A stretch of 7,791 nucleotides of DNA from positions 1-7,791 of the forward strand of contig JAAZIH010000296.1 of NCBI GenBank assembly GCA_012800995.1, written 5' to 3'. The position numbers were made by a program, and so were the translations under genes. The DNA comes from Chloroflexota bacterium. Its GTDB lineage: Bacteria; Chloroflexota; Anaerolineae; Anaerolineales; Anaerolineaceae. A model generated the notes under the pieces. That model had not been told where the DNA came from and searched no databases. It saw only the letters and a program-made list of their open reading frames with translations. Of this stretch, positions 1 through 6,415 are shown piece after piece. Position 1 is the stretch's first letter; every line of letters begins with the position of its first letter.

Positions 1-1
1 G

Positions 2-538
2 AATGATGCCGCAACAGAATTGGGCGTGAAGTATGAATACCTCGCCAAAAACGATGCGGGGTTCTCTGATCCAGCGCTCGGAAGCACCATAGCCGGCACA
101 TTCTACGACAATAATGCCAATGCGGTCTTTGCTGTCGCGGGTGTCGTGGGCGATGGCATTTCCTCCAAAGCCAAGGAAGTTGGAAGACTTTCCATCCAGG
201 TGGACGCCAATTTGGATGAACAACAACCTGGTTATGTTCTTACCTCAGTGTTAAAGCTCACAGATGTTCCTGCAGAAACATTTGTGAAGGCGCTCGTGGG
301 TGGCACCCTGGACAAGTTGGATAATCTGCAAACTTTTGGTATCGATTCAAAAGCCACTGACATCACGGATCTCTCCGTCATCGAGCGATTCGTTGTAGAC
401 AAAGATGCCTGGGCAGCGATCAAAGCCAAGGTTGATGCCAAACGGCAAGCCATTGGCAGCGGTTCAATCAAGGTGGTGAATGTTCAGGTTGGCGAAACAT
501 TTGATCCCGCGTTGTACCCCAACGTTGTGATTAAGTAA
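2..538 (+). CDS. BMP/PnrA-family nucleoside-binding lipoprotein of an ABC importer, C-terminal part
   Basis: The reading frame is open through the left edge, so this is the last 178 residues of a protein that is usually about 350 residues long. The signal peptide, lipobox and N-terminal lobe lie outside the window. The visible part matches the BMP (basic membrane protein, PnrA/NupN) fold. It has a DPALGSTIAGTFYD segment (about residues 23-36), the hinge-proximal FAVAGVVGDGI strand-loop (43-53), and IQVDAN followed by GYVLTSVLK (65-85), which correspond to the family's VD(S/A) and VLTS(M/V)-K motifs. The C-terminal IGSGSIKV matches the usual tail of these proteins. Family members are membrane-anchored extracellular receptors that bind purine or pyrimidine nucleosides; some paralogues bind other ligands. 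The matching ATPase and two permeases follow immediately. A TTG within the frame at 20 is not the start, because coding similarity continues upstream of it. Ligand identity cannot be read from this fragment. Confidence 0.9.
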   Translation, partial: NDAATELGVKYEYLAKNDAGFSDPALGSTIAGTFYDNNANAVFAVAGVVGDGISSKAKEVGRLSIQVDANLDEQQPGYVLTSVLKLTDVPAETFVKALVGGTLDKLDNLQTFGIDSKATDITDLSVIERFVVDKDAWAAIKAKVDAKRQAIGSGSIKVVNVQVGETFDPALYPNVVIK

Positions 539-549
539 TTTGAACTCTT

Positions 550-583
550 GGCGGCTTCGGTGATTGACGAAGCCGCCTTTTTT
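550..583 (+). terminator. Rho-independent terminator after the binding-protein gene
   Basis: A perfect 10-bp stem, GGCGGCTTCG (550-559) with CGAAGCCGCC (568-577), encloses an 8-base loop and is followed directly by six T residues (578-583). It begins 11 bases after the TAA stop of the binding-protein gene and ends 17 bases before the ATPase start. This is a textbook intrinsic terminator. Since no other promoter is evident before the ATPase gene, it probably acts as a partial terminator, so the binding protein is made in excess over the membrane components, as in many ABC operons. That regulatory reading is inference. Confidence 0.88.
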
Positions 584-589
584 GAAGTT

Positions 590-595
590 AGGCGG
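590..595 (+). promoter_or_regulatory. Ribosome-binding site that favours the ATG at 601 for the ATPase gene
   Basis: AGGCGG lies five bases upstream of the ATG at 601 and differs from AGGAGG by one base. An in-frame GTG at 595 overlaps this site, and only a weak GAAG lies upstream of it, so ATG 601 is preferred. The GGCGG here repeats the first bases of the terminator's 5' arm and could pair with CCGCC at 573-577 if the terminator stem is not formed. Confidence 0.6.
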
Positions 596-600
596 TGACA

Positions 601-2148
601 ATGGGTACAATCCTACAAACCAAAGACTTGACAAAAAAGTTTGGCGATTTCACAGCGAATGACAAGATAAACCTGACGGTTGAGGAAGGTGAAATCAAGG
701 CAATCGTAGGCGAAAATGGCGCTGGGAAATCGACACTAATGAATATGCTTTATCGGCAATTGGAGCCCACTTCGGGTGAAATATATTTGCGCGGACAACC
801 CATCGAGTTTAATTCTCCCCGTGACGCGATTCAGCATGGAATCGGCATGGTTCACCAACACTTTATGCTCGTCCCAAGCTTTAAGGTGTATGAAAACATT
901 CTGCTTGGAACTGAACTCGCGCATGATAAGCTCAGGTTCCTGGTTGATCACAAGAAAGAACAGCAGGAATGCGCAGAGCTCATCAAAAGATATGGTTTTG
1001 ATCTGGATGTCAATGAAGTTGTTGAAAACTTGTCGGTGGGTCAACAACAAAAAATTGAAATCTTAAAAATGTTGTATCGAAATGTGGATATTCTGATCCT
1101 GGACGAACCCACCTCTGTGTTGACGCCCCAGGAAGTTGATGAACTCCTGCTTCAACTAAAAGAACTTAAAGCTCAGGGAAAAACGATTATTCTGATTACA
1201 CACAAACTTCGTGAAGTCATGCAGGTCAGCGATAGTGTTACGGTCATCAAAAAAGGACAAATCATTGGCAATGTTAAAACCAGTGAGACCAACGAAGCGG
1301 AACTTGCCCAAATGATGGTAGGGCGAAAGGTGTTGCTTACTGTTCAGAATGATCACATTGGCCAAGAGAGTCCTGAAGTCATATATACAGTTAACGACCT
1401 TACCACGAATAACACCTATGGAAATATTGTGGTTGATCACGTAAGTTTTGAGATTAAGAAAGGTGAAATCTATGGAATCGCCGGAGTGGAAGGCAACGGC
1501 CAAAGCGAACTGGTGAAGCTTTTATCCGGAATGATGGAGGCTACAGGGGGAACTGTTCACTATAAAGGCGAGGAAATTACCAACCTTTGGGCGGATGAAT
1601 TACGCAAGCTTGGAATTGCGATTATTCCAGAGGACCGATACGCGCAAGGCCTGTGTAAGGAAATGAGTTTGAGCGCCAATAGCATCGCTGGCTCAACTAC
1701 TTCGGACGCGTTCAAAAAGAATGGCATCTTTGACTTCAAAAGAATACGCCAACATTGCCAGGAACTGATAGACCATTATCAAATTCGCATCGCGGAGTTT
1801 GAGGGCAACGTGTCCCAACTTTCCGGTGGAAACGCGCAGAAATTGATTATCGCGCGGGAGATGAATCGGCAACCGGATTTATTAATTGCCAGTCAACCAA
1901 CCCGTGGTGTAGATATCGGGGCGATTGAGTTTATTCATCAACAGATCCTGGATTTCCGCAATAGTGGGGGAGCAGTTCTATTGATTTCGTCCGAGCTGAG
2001 CGAGGTGATGAGCCTTTCTGACAGGATAGGGGTGATGTACAAGGGTAAGATTTTAGGAGAGGTCGATCCACTGGAAACCAGCGAAACTGAGATTGGCTTG
2101 CTGATGGCGGGCACAATCCCACAGGAGGCGGTTGTTTATGAAAAGTAA
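601..2148 (+). CDS. Nucleoside (BMP-type) ABC transporter ATP-binding protein, two ABC domains (NupO/YufO type)
   Basis: This 515-residue cytoplasmic subunit powers uptake by the BMP-type importer. It carries two ABC cassettes, as in NupO/YufO and the RbsA group. In the first cassette, Walker A is GENGAGKS (37-44), a glutamine in HQHF (about 86) fits the Q-loop, the signature is LSVGQQQ (144-150), Walker B is ILILDEP (164-170) and the H-loop His is at 201. In the second cassette, Walker A is the degenerate GVEGNGQS (295-302), the signature is LSGGNAQK (407-414), the Walker B region reads LLIASQPTRG (427-436), and ISSE replaces the H-loop histidine. Such degeneracy in the second half is normal for this family, so ATP hydrolysis is expected mainly at one site. 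The length is typical. The start at ATG 601 is chosen on its Shine-Dalgarno; GTG 595 would add two residues. The 3' end overlaps the next gene by 11 bases, which suggests translational coupling to the permease. Confidence 0.95.
   Translation: MGTILQTKDLTKKFGDFTANDKINLTVEEGEIKAIVGENGAGKSTLMNMLYRQLEPTSGEIYLRGQPIEFNSPRDAIQHGIGMVHQHFMLVPSFKVYENILLGTELAHDKLRFLVDHKKEQQECAELIKRYGFDLDVNEVVENLSVGQQQKIEILKMLYRNVDILILDEPTSVLTPQEVDELLLQLKELKAQGKTIILITHKLREVMQVSDSVTVIKKGQIIGNVKTSETNEAELAQMMVGRKVLLTVQNDHIGQESPEVIYTVNDLTTNNTYGNIVVDHVSFEIKKGEIYGIAGVEGNGQSELVKLLSGMMEATGGTVHYKGEEITNLWADELRKLGIAIIPEDRYAQGLCKEMSLSANSIAGSTTSDAFKKNGIFDFKRIRQHCQELIDHYQIRIAEFEGNVSQLSGGNAQKLIIAREMNRQPDLLIASQPTRGVDIGAIEFIHQQILDFRNSGGAVLLISSELSEVMSLSDRIGVMYKGKILGEVDPLETSETEIGLLMAGTIPQEAVVYEK
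2123..2128 (+). promoter_or_regulatory. Consensus ribosome-binding site that sets the first permease start at 2138
   Basis: A full AGGAGG lies inside the end of the ATPase gene, nine bases before ATG 2138. An in-frame TTG at 2132 would sit only three bases from it, too close for normal initiation. ATG 2138 is therefore the start, giving an 11-base overlap with the ATPase gene. Confidence 0.75.
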
Positions 2149-3211
2149 TGAGACCTTAAGAAATATATTAAATTCTGTCCTTCCGGTGCTTTTAGCCTTG
2201 CTGATAGGCGCTATATTGATCCTGGCAATCGGCGAAAATCCCCTTGAAGCTTATGGGATAATGTTTGGCAAGTCCCTCTTCACCCTCAGAGGACTCACCA
2301 ACACCCTACATGCGGCTGGGCCCTTGCTTCTCACTGGAGCTGCAATCGCGATTACCTTTAGGGCTGGATTATTCAATATGGGCGTGGAAGGGCAACTGCT
2401 TATTGGTGGATTTATGGCGGGATTAGTTGGCGCCTATCTCCACATCGGCAATCCTTTGTTGCACAAGCTGGTAGCGTTCGCGGTGGGCGCCTCTGTGGGT
2501 GTGCTCTTCGCGCTAATACCCGCCCTGCTTCGGGCGTATTTTCGTGTGGACGAAATGGTGGTGACATTAACTCTAAACTATGTCATGATGACAATTCTTG
2601 AATACCTCTCCTCAGGTCCATTCCGCGACCAAGGAGCTGGTTATGTCACAACCCCAACGATCGACTCGTCAGCCATGTTCACTCGTTTTGGTTCCACCAG
2701 GTTAACACCTTTTTTCCTCATAGCTTTGCTGCTTTTTGGAATTCTTTGGTTCCTCAACACAAAGACGGAATTTGGGTACAAGATTGAAGCGATTGGCAAG
2801 AACCCTGAGTTCTCGGAAGCAACAGGTTTACGCGTTCGCAAATCGATCATTATGCTGATATTAGTGAGCGGCGCAATCGCGGGATTTGCCGGAGCCGGGC
2901 ATATGATGAGCCAGGAGTACAAGTACACCCTGTCCTTCTCCGGCGTTACCGGGCTGGGTTGGGATGGTATGCTTGTCTCGCTCCTCGGAAGCCATTCTCC
3001 GCTTGGGATCATCATTTCGTCGATTTTTTACAGCGCGTTGAAGACTGGCGCGGACAATATTAACATGTATACCAGCATCCCCAAGGAAATTGTCGCGGTG
3101 ATCGAGGGGATCATCATCCTCTTCCTGTCCATCCGCTTCCTGAATGAGCGCTTTGGATTATTGGAAAAATTGAGCAAGAAGAAAGGAGAGAAGAATGAAC
3201 CTGCTCTCTAG
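2138..3211 (+). CDS. Nucleoside ABC transporter permease 1 (NupP/YufP type, BPD_transp_2 family)
   Basis: This is a 357-residue integral membrane subunit of the importer, very hydrophobic, with about eight to ten predicted membrane segments (for example residues 13-31, 61-79, 85-101, 110-130, 190-206, 236-255 and 317-332). Family landmarks are FRAGLFNMGVEGQ (74-86), the conserved (A/G)xxNxGxEGQ motif of branched-chain/nucleoside/sugar type permeases, then EMVVTLTLNY (139-148). A cytoplasmic loop EAIGKNPEFSEATG (217-230) is the coupling region that contacts the ATPase, and GWDGMLVSLLG (274-284) follows. The positively charged tail (ERFGLLEKLSKKKG) fits an inside C-terminus. Length and order (ATPase, long permease, short permease) match bacterial nucleoside importers such as NupOPQ. 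The 3' end overlaps the second permease by 17 bases. The assignment to the family is firm; the exact substrate is not visible. Confidence 0.93.
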   Translation: MKSNETLRNILNSVLPVLLALLIGAILILAIGENPLEAYGIMFGKSLFTLRGLTNTLHAAGPLLLTGAAIAITFRAGLFNMGVEGQLLIGGFMAGLVGAYLHIGNPLLHKLVAFAVGASVGVLFALIPALLRAYFRVDEMVVTLTLNYVMMTILEYLSSGPFRDQGAGYVTTPTIDSSAMFTRFGSTRLTPFFLIALLLFGILWFLNTKTEFGYKIEAIGKNPEFSEATGLRVRKSIIMLILVSGAIAGFAGAGHMMSQEYKYTLSFSGVTGLGWDGMLVSLLGSHSPLGIIISSIFYSALKTGADNINMYTSIPKEIVAVIEGIIILFLSIRFLNERFGLLEKLSKKKGEKNEPAL

Positions 3212-4103
3212 AATCCTTTACGACATGGTCTACCACACCACTCCCATCCTATTATGTGTCCTGGGAGGCTTGTTTGCCTATAAAGCTGGGGTTCTGAATA
3301 TCGCCCTTGAAGGCATGATGCTGGCAGGATCTTTTATAGCTGTCTTTGTGGCATTACATACCCAGAACACCTTGCTCATTTATCTCTCAGCACTACTGGT
3401 CTGCGCGGTCATCGGCTTGGTGTTTGCTTATCTTGCCGTAAAAAAGAAAGGCAATGTGATTATCATCGGTCTTGCCATCAACATGCTCGTGCCAGCTATT
3501 GCCAGCTTTATCCTGCAATACATGGGTGTTCCGAACCTGACTGCCAAGTGGGTGAATCCGGTTAACTTCCGATTCGATATCCCTTTGATCAAGGACATCC
3601 CATTTCTCGGCTCAATTCTGAGTGGGCATCCGTTAGGCACGTATATTGGGCTGTTGATGATTTTTGTTGCCTCAGTTGTCCTATACAAAACACGCTTTGG
3701 GATCTACACACGAGTGATTGGAGAAAGCCCGAATGCGGCCACCAGCCTGGGCATCCAGGCAAACAAATATGCTACGTGGGCGATCCTGATTGGAGCACTG
3801 TGTTGCGCTGTGGCAGGGCTAAACCTTTCTTATGAAAGGCTTGGCATTTTTACCAACGGCATGACCGCTGGTCGTGGCTTCATTGCCATTGCTGCCATTT
3901 ATTGCGGGAAGGGCAAGCCTGTCCAAAGCGCGATGTATGCTTTCATCTTCGGATTGGCACGATCCCTGGCAATCAACTTAAGCGTATTTGCCGGACCCAT
4001 CTCAGCCCTTTTTGACATCATTCCTTATCTGCTTATGATTGCCATCCTGGCAATCAACTCAGCCTACGAGATCAGGAATTACCGAATGCGCACTTACTGG
4101 TAG
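3195..4103 (+). CDS. Nucleoside ABC transporter permease 2 (NupQ/YufQ type, BPD_transp_2 family)
   Basis: This 302-residue membrane protein is the partner of the preceding permease, forming a heterodimeric channel. It has the paired family motif KAGVLNIALEGMML (30-43), equivalent to FRAGLFNMGVEGQ in permease 1. It also has the coupling-loop sequence RVIGESPNAATSLGI (173-187) and the late loop TNGMTAGRGFIAIAA (220-234) typical of the second permease in BMP-linked systems. Hydrophobic segments cover most of the chain, including about 14-28, 40-54, 60-80, 88-108, 149-164, 194-211 and 270-288. It starts at ATG 3195, six bases after AAAGGAG (3182-3188), and overlaps the previous gene by 17 bases. 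Its TAG stop is part of the TAGGAG ribosome-binding site of the next gene, so the transporter genes and the catabolic genes form a single translational chain. Confidence 0.93.
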   Translation: MNLLSRILYDMVYHTTPILLCVLGGLFAYKAGVLNIALEGMMLAGSFIAVFVALHTQNTLLIYLSALLVCAVIGLVFAYLAVKKKGNVIIIGLAINMLVPAIASFILQYMGVPNLTAKWVNPVNFRFDIPLIKDIPFLGSILSGHPLGTYIGLLMIFVASVVLYKTRFGIYTRVIGESPNAATSLGIQANKYATWAILIGALCCAVAGLNLSYERLGIFTNGMTAGRGFIAIAAIYCGKGKPVQSAMYAFIFGLARSLAINLSVFAGPISALFDIIPYLLMIAILAINSAYEIRNYRMRTYW

Positions 4104-4112
4104 GAGTAAACT

Positions 4113-4670
4113 ATGGAAAAGACAGCACTGATTGTTGTAGATATGGTCAGGGATTTCACTCAGCCTGATGGATTGGTGTATTATCCCCAAAACGCAGAGG
4201 TTTTACCTGTTATTGGAAAAGTCGTAGACTATTTCCATAAGACGAATCGAACCGTGATTTTTATACGGCATAGTTACCGCGCCGGTAAGTACGACCGAAA
4301 CCTGGTCACAATGCGCCCGAACTGCATTGAAGGGACTGGCGGAGATGAAATTGACCCATCATTAAATGTGTTGGATTCAGATTACCAAATCAAGAAACGC
4401 CGCTACAGTGCCTTTTTTGGGACAGATCTCGACCTGGTTCTTCGTGAAAACAAGATAGAGCGTGTTGTGATCGTTGGAACCAAAACAAATAATTGCATCC
4501 GCGCAACGGTGACCGATGCTCACTACCTGGATTATCGCCCGGTTGTGTTGAGTGACTGTGTCGCCACCAATTCTGAACTTGTCAATCGCGTGCATTTGGA
4601 AGATATTGCCAAGTACCTGGGACAAGTTATGACATCAGAAGAGCTTATAAACCTGCTGGAGTCTGAGTAA
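4113..4670 (+). CDS. Isochorismatase-family cysteine hydrolase (amidohydrolase, nicotinamidase/RutB-like fold)
   Basis: This 185-residue cytoplasmic enzyme belongs to the isochorismatase-like superfamily, whose members mostly hydrolyse amide, ureido or carbamoyl C-N bonds (nicotinamidase, N-carbamoylsarcosine amidase, ureidoacrylate hydrolase RutB). The catalytic triad is visible: Asp10 in ALIVVDMVRDF, Lys95 in KKRRYSAFFGTDL, and the nucleophile Cys128 in VGTKTNNCIRAT. GTKT (122-125) precedes the cysteine at the position of the family's cis-peptide region, and DAHYLDYRPVVLSDC (135-149) is the usual following strand and loop. Length is typical and the protein looks intact. It begins ten bases after the second permease, with the TAGGAG at 4101-4106 as ribosome-binding site, and its TAA overlaps the next ATG by one base (TAATG). 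In this setting it may deaminate or open an amide of the imported base; that is inference, and the substrate is unknown. Confidence 0.9.
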   Translation: MEKTALIVVDMVRDFTQPDGLVYYPQNAEVLPVIGKVVDYFHKTNRTVIFIRHSYRAGKYDRNLVTMRPNCIEGTGGDEIDPSLNVLDSDYQIKKRRYSAFFGTDLDLVLRENKIERVVIVGTKTNNCIRATVTDAHYLDYRPVVLSDCVATNSELVNRVHLEDIAKYLGQVMTSEELINLLESE

Positions 4671-5602
4671 TGAAACCATACCATCTGATAGTCAGCGGAT
4701 ACAGCAGCTTCGACCACATGCTGAAACTGCTCTCGCCCGCGGTTGTAGGAAAAACTTCGCTGATTGCCAACAGTTCGTGTTCAAAAACCTTTTGGGGCGG
4801 TTGCTCTGTGAATATCGCGGTCGCGCTTAGCCGGCTTGGGCTCAAAGTGTTGACTGTACTGCGCGTTGGCGATGATTTTGAATCTTCTGGATTCAAAAAT
4901 TTTCTCCAAGAAGAAGGGATTTCCTTGGATGCCATCACCCATATCCCGGATGAAACCAACCCGAGAGCGTTTTTGCTTCAGGATCCTGAGGGGGAACACA
5001 TCACCACCTTTTACCCCGGAGCAATGGATGAGAGGTATTTCTCCCCTTATCCAGACACCTGGTTCGAAAACAGCGAAGCCGCGTTGATGACTGTGGCATC
5101 ATACAAGGACAACCTGGAATTTTTGCAAAAGGTTAGAAAGTACCAAATCCCCTTGTTTTTTGGCATGAAAGGGGATTTCTCTGCGTTTCCGCCTGACATG
5201 CTGGAAGAAATATTCCGCGAAAGCGCGATTTTGTTTATGAATAGAACCGAAAGCGAACAGTTGGTTGAGCTGATGGAGTTGAACTCCATCGAGGATGTTT
5301 TTTCAATTGGAAAAGCGGAAGTACTGGTTATCACCCTCGGTTCCGATGGCTCCCGTTACATCGCCAGGGATGGGTCTTCCGAAACAGTCCCTGCCGTGAA
5401 AATCGAGCATGTCGTCGACACGACAGGTGGCGGAGATGGATTTATTTCAGGATTCCTATATGGATACTTTACCGGCTTAAGTTACAAAGAGTGCTGTCAA
5501 TATGGCTCGCTGGTATCTTCCTTTGTACTGGAAGCAGAAGGCTGTACCACAAACCTGCCTGACTTAGGCCAACTATTAAAAAGAAAACAAGAAAGAGGTT
5601 AG
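4670..5602 (+). CDS. PfkB-family (ribokinase-like) carbohydrate or nucleoside kinase
   Basis: This 310-residue protein is of typical length for the PfkB family. Near the N-terminus, SGYSSFDHML supplies Asp15 at the usual substrate-contact position, and GGCSVNIAVALSRLG (43-57) is the first PfkB signature. NRTESEQL (191-198) corresponds to the family's N-x-x-E Mg/ATP motif region, and LVITLGSDGSRY (219-230) is the usual strand before the nucleotide site. The second signature reads DTTGGGDGFISGF (250-262), with Asp256 as the catalytic base; the normally conserved Ala of GAGD is Gly here. PfkB enzymes phosphorylate sugars, sugar phosphates or nucleosides (ribokinase, adenosine kinase, pseudouridine kinase, archaeal ribose-1-phosphate kinase). 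Lying between the hydrolase and a nucleoside phosphorylase, it could take the released pentose 1-phosphate or the nucleoside itself. It starts at ATG 4670, sharing one base with the previous stop, eight bases after GGAG (4658-4661). Confidence 0.9.
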   Translation: MKPYHLIVSGYSSFDHMLKLLSPAVVGKTSLIANSSCSKTFWGGCSVNIAVALSRLGLKVLTVLRVGDDFESSGFKNFLQEEGISLDAITHIPDETNPRAFLLQDPEGEHITTFYPGAMDERYFSPYPDTWFENSEAALMTVASYKDNLEFLQKVRKYQIPLFFGMKGDFSAFPPDMLEEIFRESAILFMNRTESEQLVELMELNSIEDVFSIGKAEVLVITLGSDGSRYIARDGSSETVPAVKIEHVVDTTGGGDGFISGFLYGYFTGLSYKECCQYGSLVSSFVLEAEGCTTNLPDLGQLLKRKQERG

Positions 5603-5604
5603 TT

Positions 5605-6351
5605 ATGTCAACACTTTACATGAAAGCAAGCCCTGGACAAATTTCAAAGTATGTCATCTTTTCCGGCGACCCATGGAGAGTCAACGTTTTTGAAAATTTG
5701 ATGACGGATGTTGAAAAAGTCGCCTTCGCGAGGGAATATAACACGCTTACTGGAACCTACCAGGGCGTTAGAATAACGGCTACATCCACCGGAATCGGCG
5801 CTCCTTCCGCCGCAATCGCGATGGAAGAAATGTACGAGTGCGGCATGGAGGTAGGCATTCGCATGGGCACAGTGATGTCGTTGGATGATAGTCTTGTAGG
5901 AGATTTTATCATCCCACTTGGCTCGATGAGAAGGGAATCCACCAGTGACTTTTACGTGGAAAAATCCTATCCTGCGATTGCCGATTTTGAACTCGTGCAA
6001 GCCTTGAACGAAGCGGTGATTCTTAATGGTTACAAGTATCATAATGGGGTCCAATGCACGATGGATGGATACTATACCGATATGAAAACGTCGCGTTTTG
6101 CGAATGAGAAGGGCATCAATCCTGACAAAACCATGAACCAACTGGCTGATCTCAAGATAATTGGTGTTGACATGGAATCTTCTGCTATGTTGGTCGTTGG
6201 ACGCTTGATGGGGATTAAGACCGCAGTTATTACCCTCGCCACCGTTTCACAGAATCTAAATCGAATGTTAGATGACGTTGAACGCCCCAAGATGGAGGCT
6301 CTCCTCTGTAAAATTACATTGGACGCAATCGTCGCGTTAGAAAACAAGTAA
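5605..6351 (+). CDS. Nucleoside phosphorylase, NP-I family (uridine phosphorylase/PNP-like), divergent base site
   Basis: This 248-residue protein is of normal length for the hexameric NP-I family, which splits nucleosides with phosphate into a base and a pentose 1-phosphate. Compared by memory with E. coli uridine phosphorylase, the phosphate ligands are all present with a constant offset of five: Gly21 and Arg25 (SGDPWR), Arg43 (AREY), Arg86 and Thr89 (IRMGT). STGIGAPSAAIAMEE (61-75) and VDMESSAML (188-196) are family signatures, the latter giving Met190 and Glu191 for the ribose. The Gln-x-Arg pair that reads uracil is not seen in the matching stretch (about 155-170), and the purine-enzyme SD is SQ here (215-216). 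There is no histidine before residue 146, so the N-terminal His donated to the neighbouring subunit is missing. It is probably a phosphorylase with unusual specificity. It starts six bases after AAAGAGG and two bases after the kinase stop. Confidence 0.88.
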   Translation: MSTLYMKASPGQISKYVIFSGDPWRVNVFENLMTDVEKVAFAREYNTLTGTYQGVRITATSTGIGAPSAAIAMEEMYECGMEVGIRMGTVMSLDDSLVGDFIIPLGSMRRESTSDFYVEKSYPAIADFELVQALNEAVILNGYKYHNGVQCTMDGYYTDMKTSRFANEKGINPDKTMNQLADLKIIGVDMESSAMLVVGRLMGIKTAVITLATVSQNLNRMLDDVERPKMEALLCKITLDAIVALENK

Positions 6352-6415
6352 ACAATAAAAATAACAGCTTGGCACAAAGCCAAACAACAATAAATAAAAA
6401 ATAAAAGGAAAAAAC
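6352..6415 (+). other. A-rich intergenic spacer with a weak hairpin
   Basis: This 64-base gap between the phosphorylase and the TrpA-like gene is strongly A-rich on the coding strand. It contains one small inverted repeat, TTGGC (6369-6373) and GCCAA (6379-6383) around a five-base loop. No T-run follows, so it is not a plus-strand terminator. AAAAGGA (6403-6409) is the ribosome-binding site for ATG 6416, six bases downstream. The unstructured A-rich leader may favour translation or hold an RNA-processing site; neither can be shown from sequence. Confidence 0.5.

Noticed and set aside
20..22. TTG as a start codon for the first gene
   Set aside because: The frame is open back to the window edge with residues that continue the binding-protein domain, and there is no Shine-Dalgarno before it; the gene is simply cut at the left.
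1481..1980. Degenerate second ABC domain in the ATPase (GVEGNGQS Walker A, IASQP Walker B, no H-loop histidine)
   Set aside because: These changes are the normal state of the C-terminal cassette in RbsA/NupO-type double ATPases, not a sign of decay.
3965..4059. A 14-base direct repeat, CCTGGCAATCAACT, at 3965-3978 and 4046-4059
   Set aside because: Both copies are in the same reading frame of permease 2 and encode Leu-Ala-Ile-Asn in hydrophobic segments; two copies 81 bases apart look like coincidence of coding, not a mobile or regulatory repeat.
5644..6141. A 165-codon open frame on the minus strand
   Set aside because: It lies wholly inside the phosphorylase gene, has no recognisable domain, and the plus-strand protein has strong family motifs; it is a shadow frame.
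6369..6383. Hairpin TTGGC-ACAAA-GCCAA as a possible terminator after the phosphorylase gene
   Set aside because: The stem is only five base pairs and is followed by A-rich, not T-rich, sequence on the coding strand, so it does not fit an intrinsic terminator.
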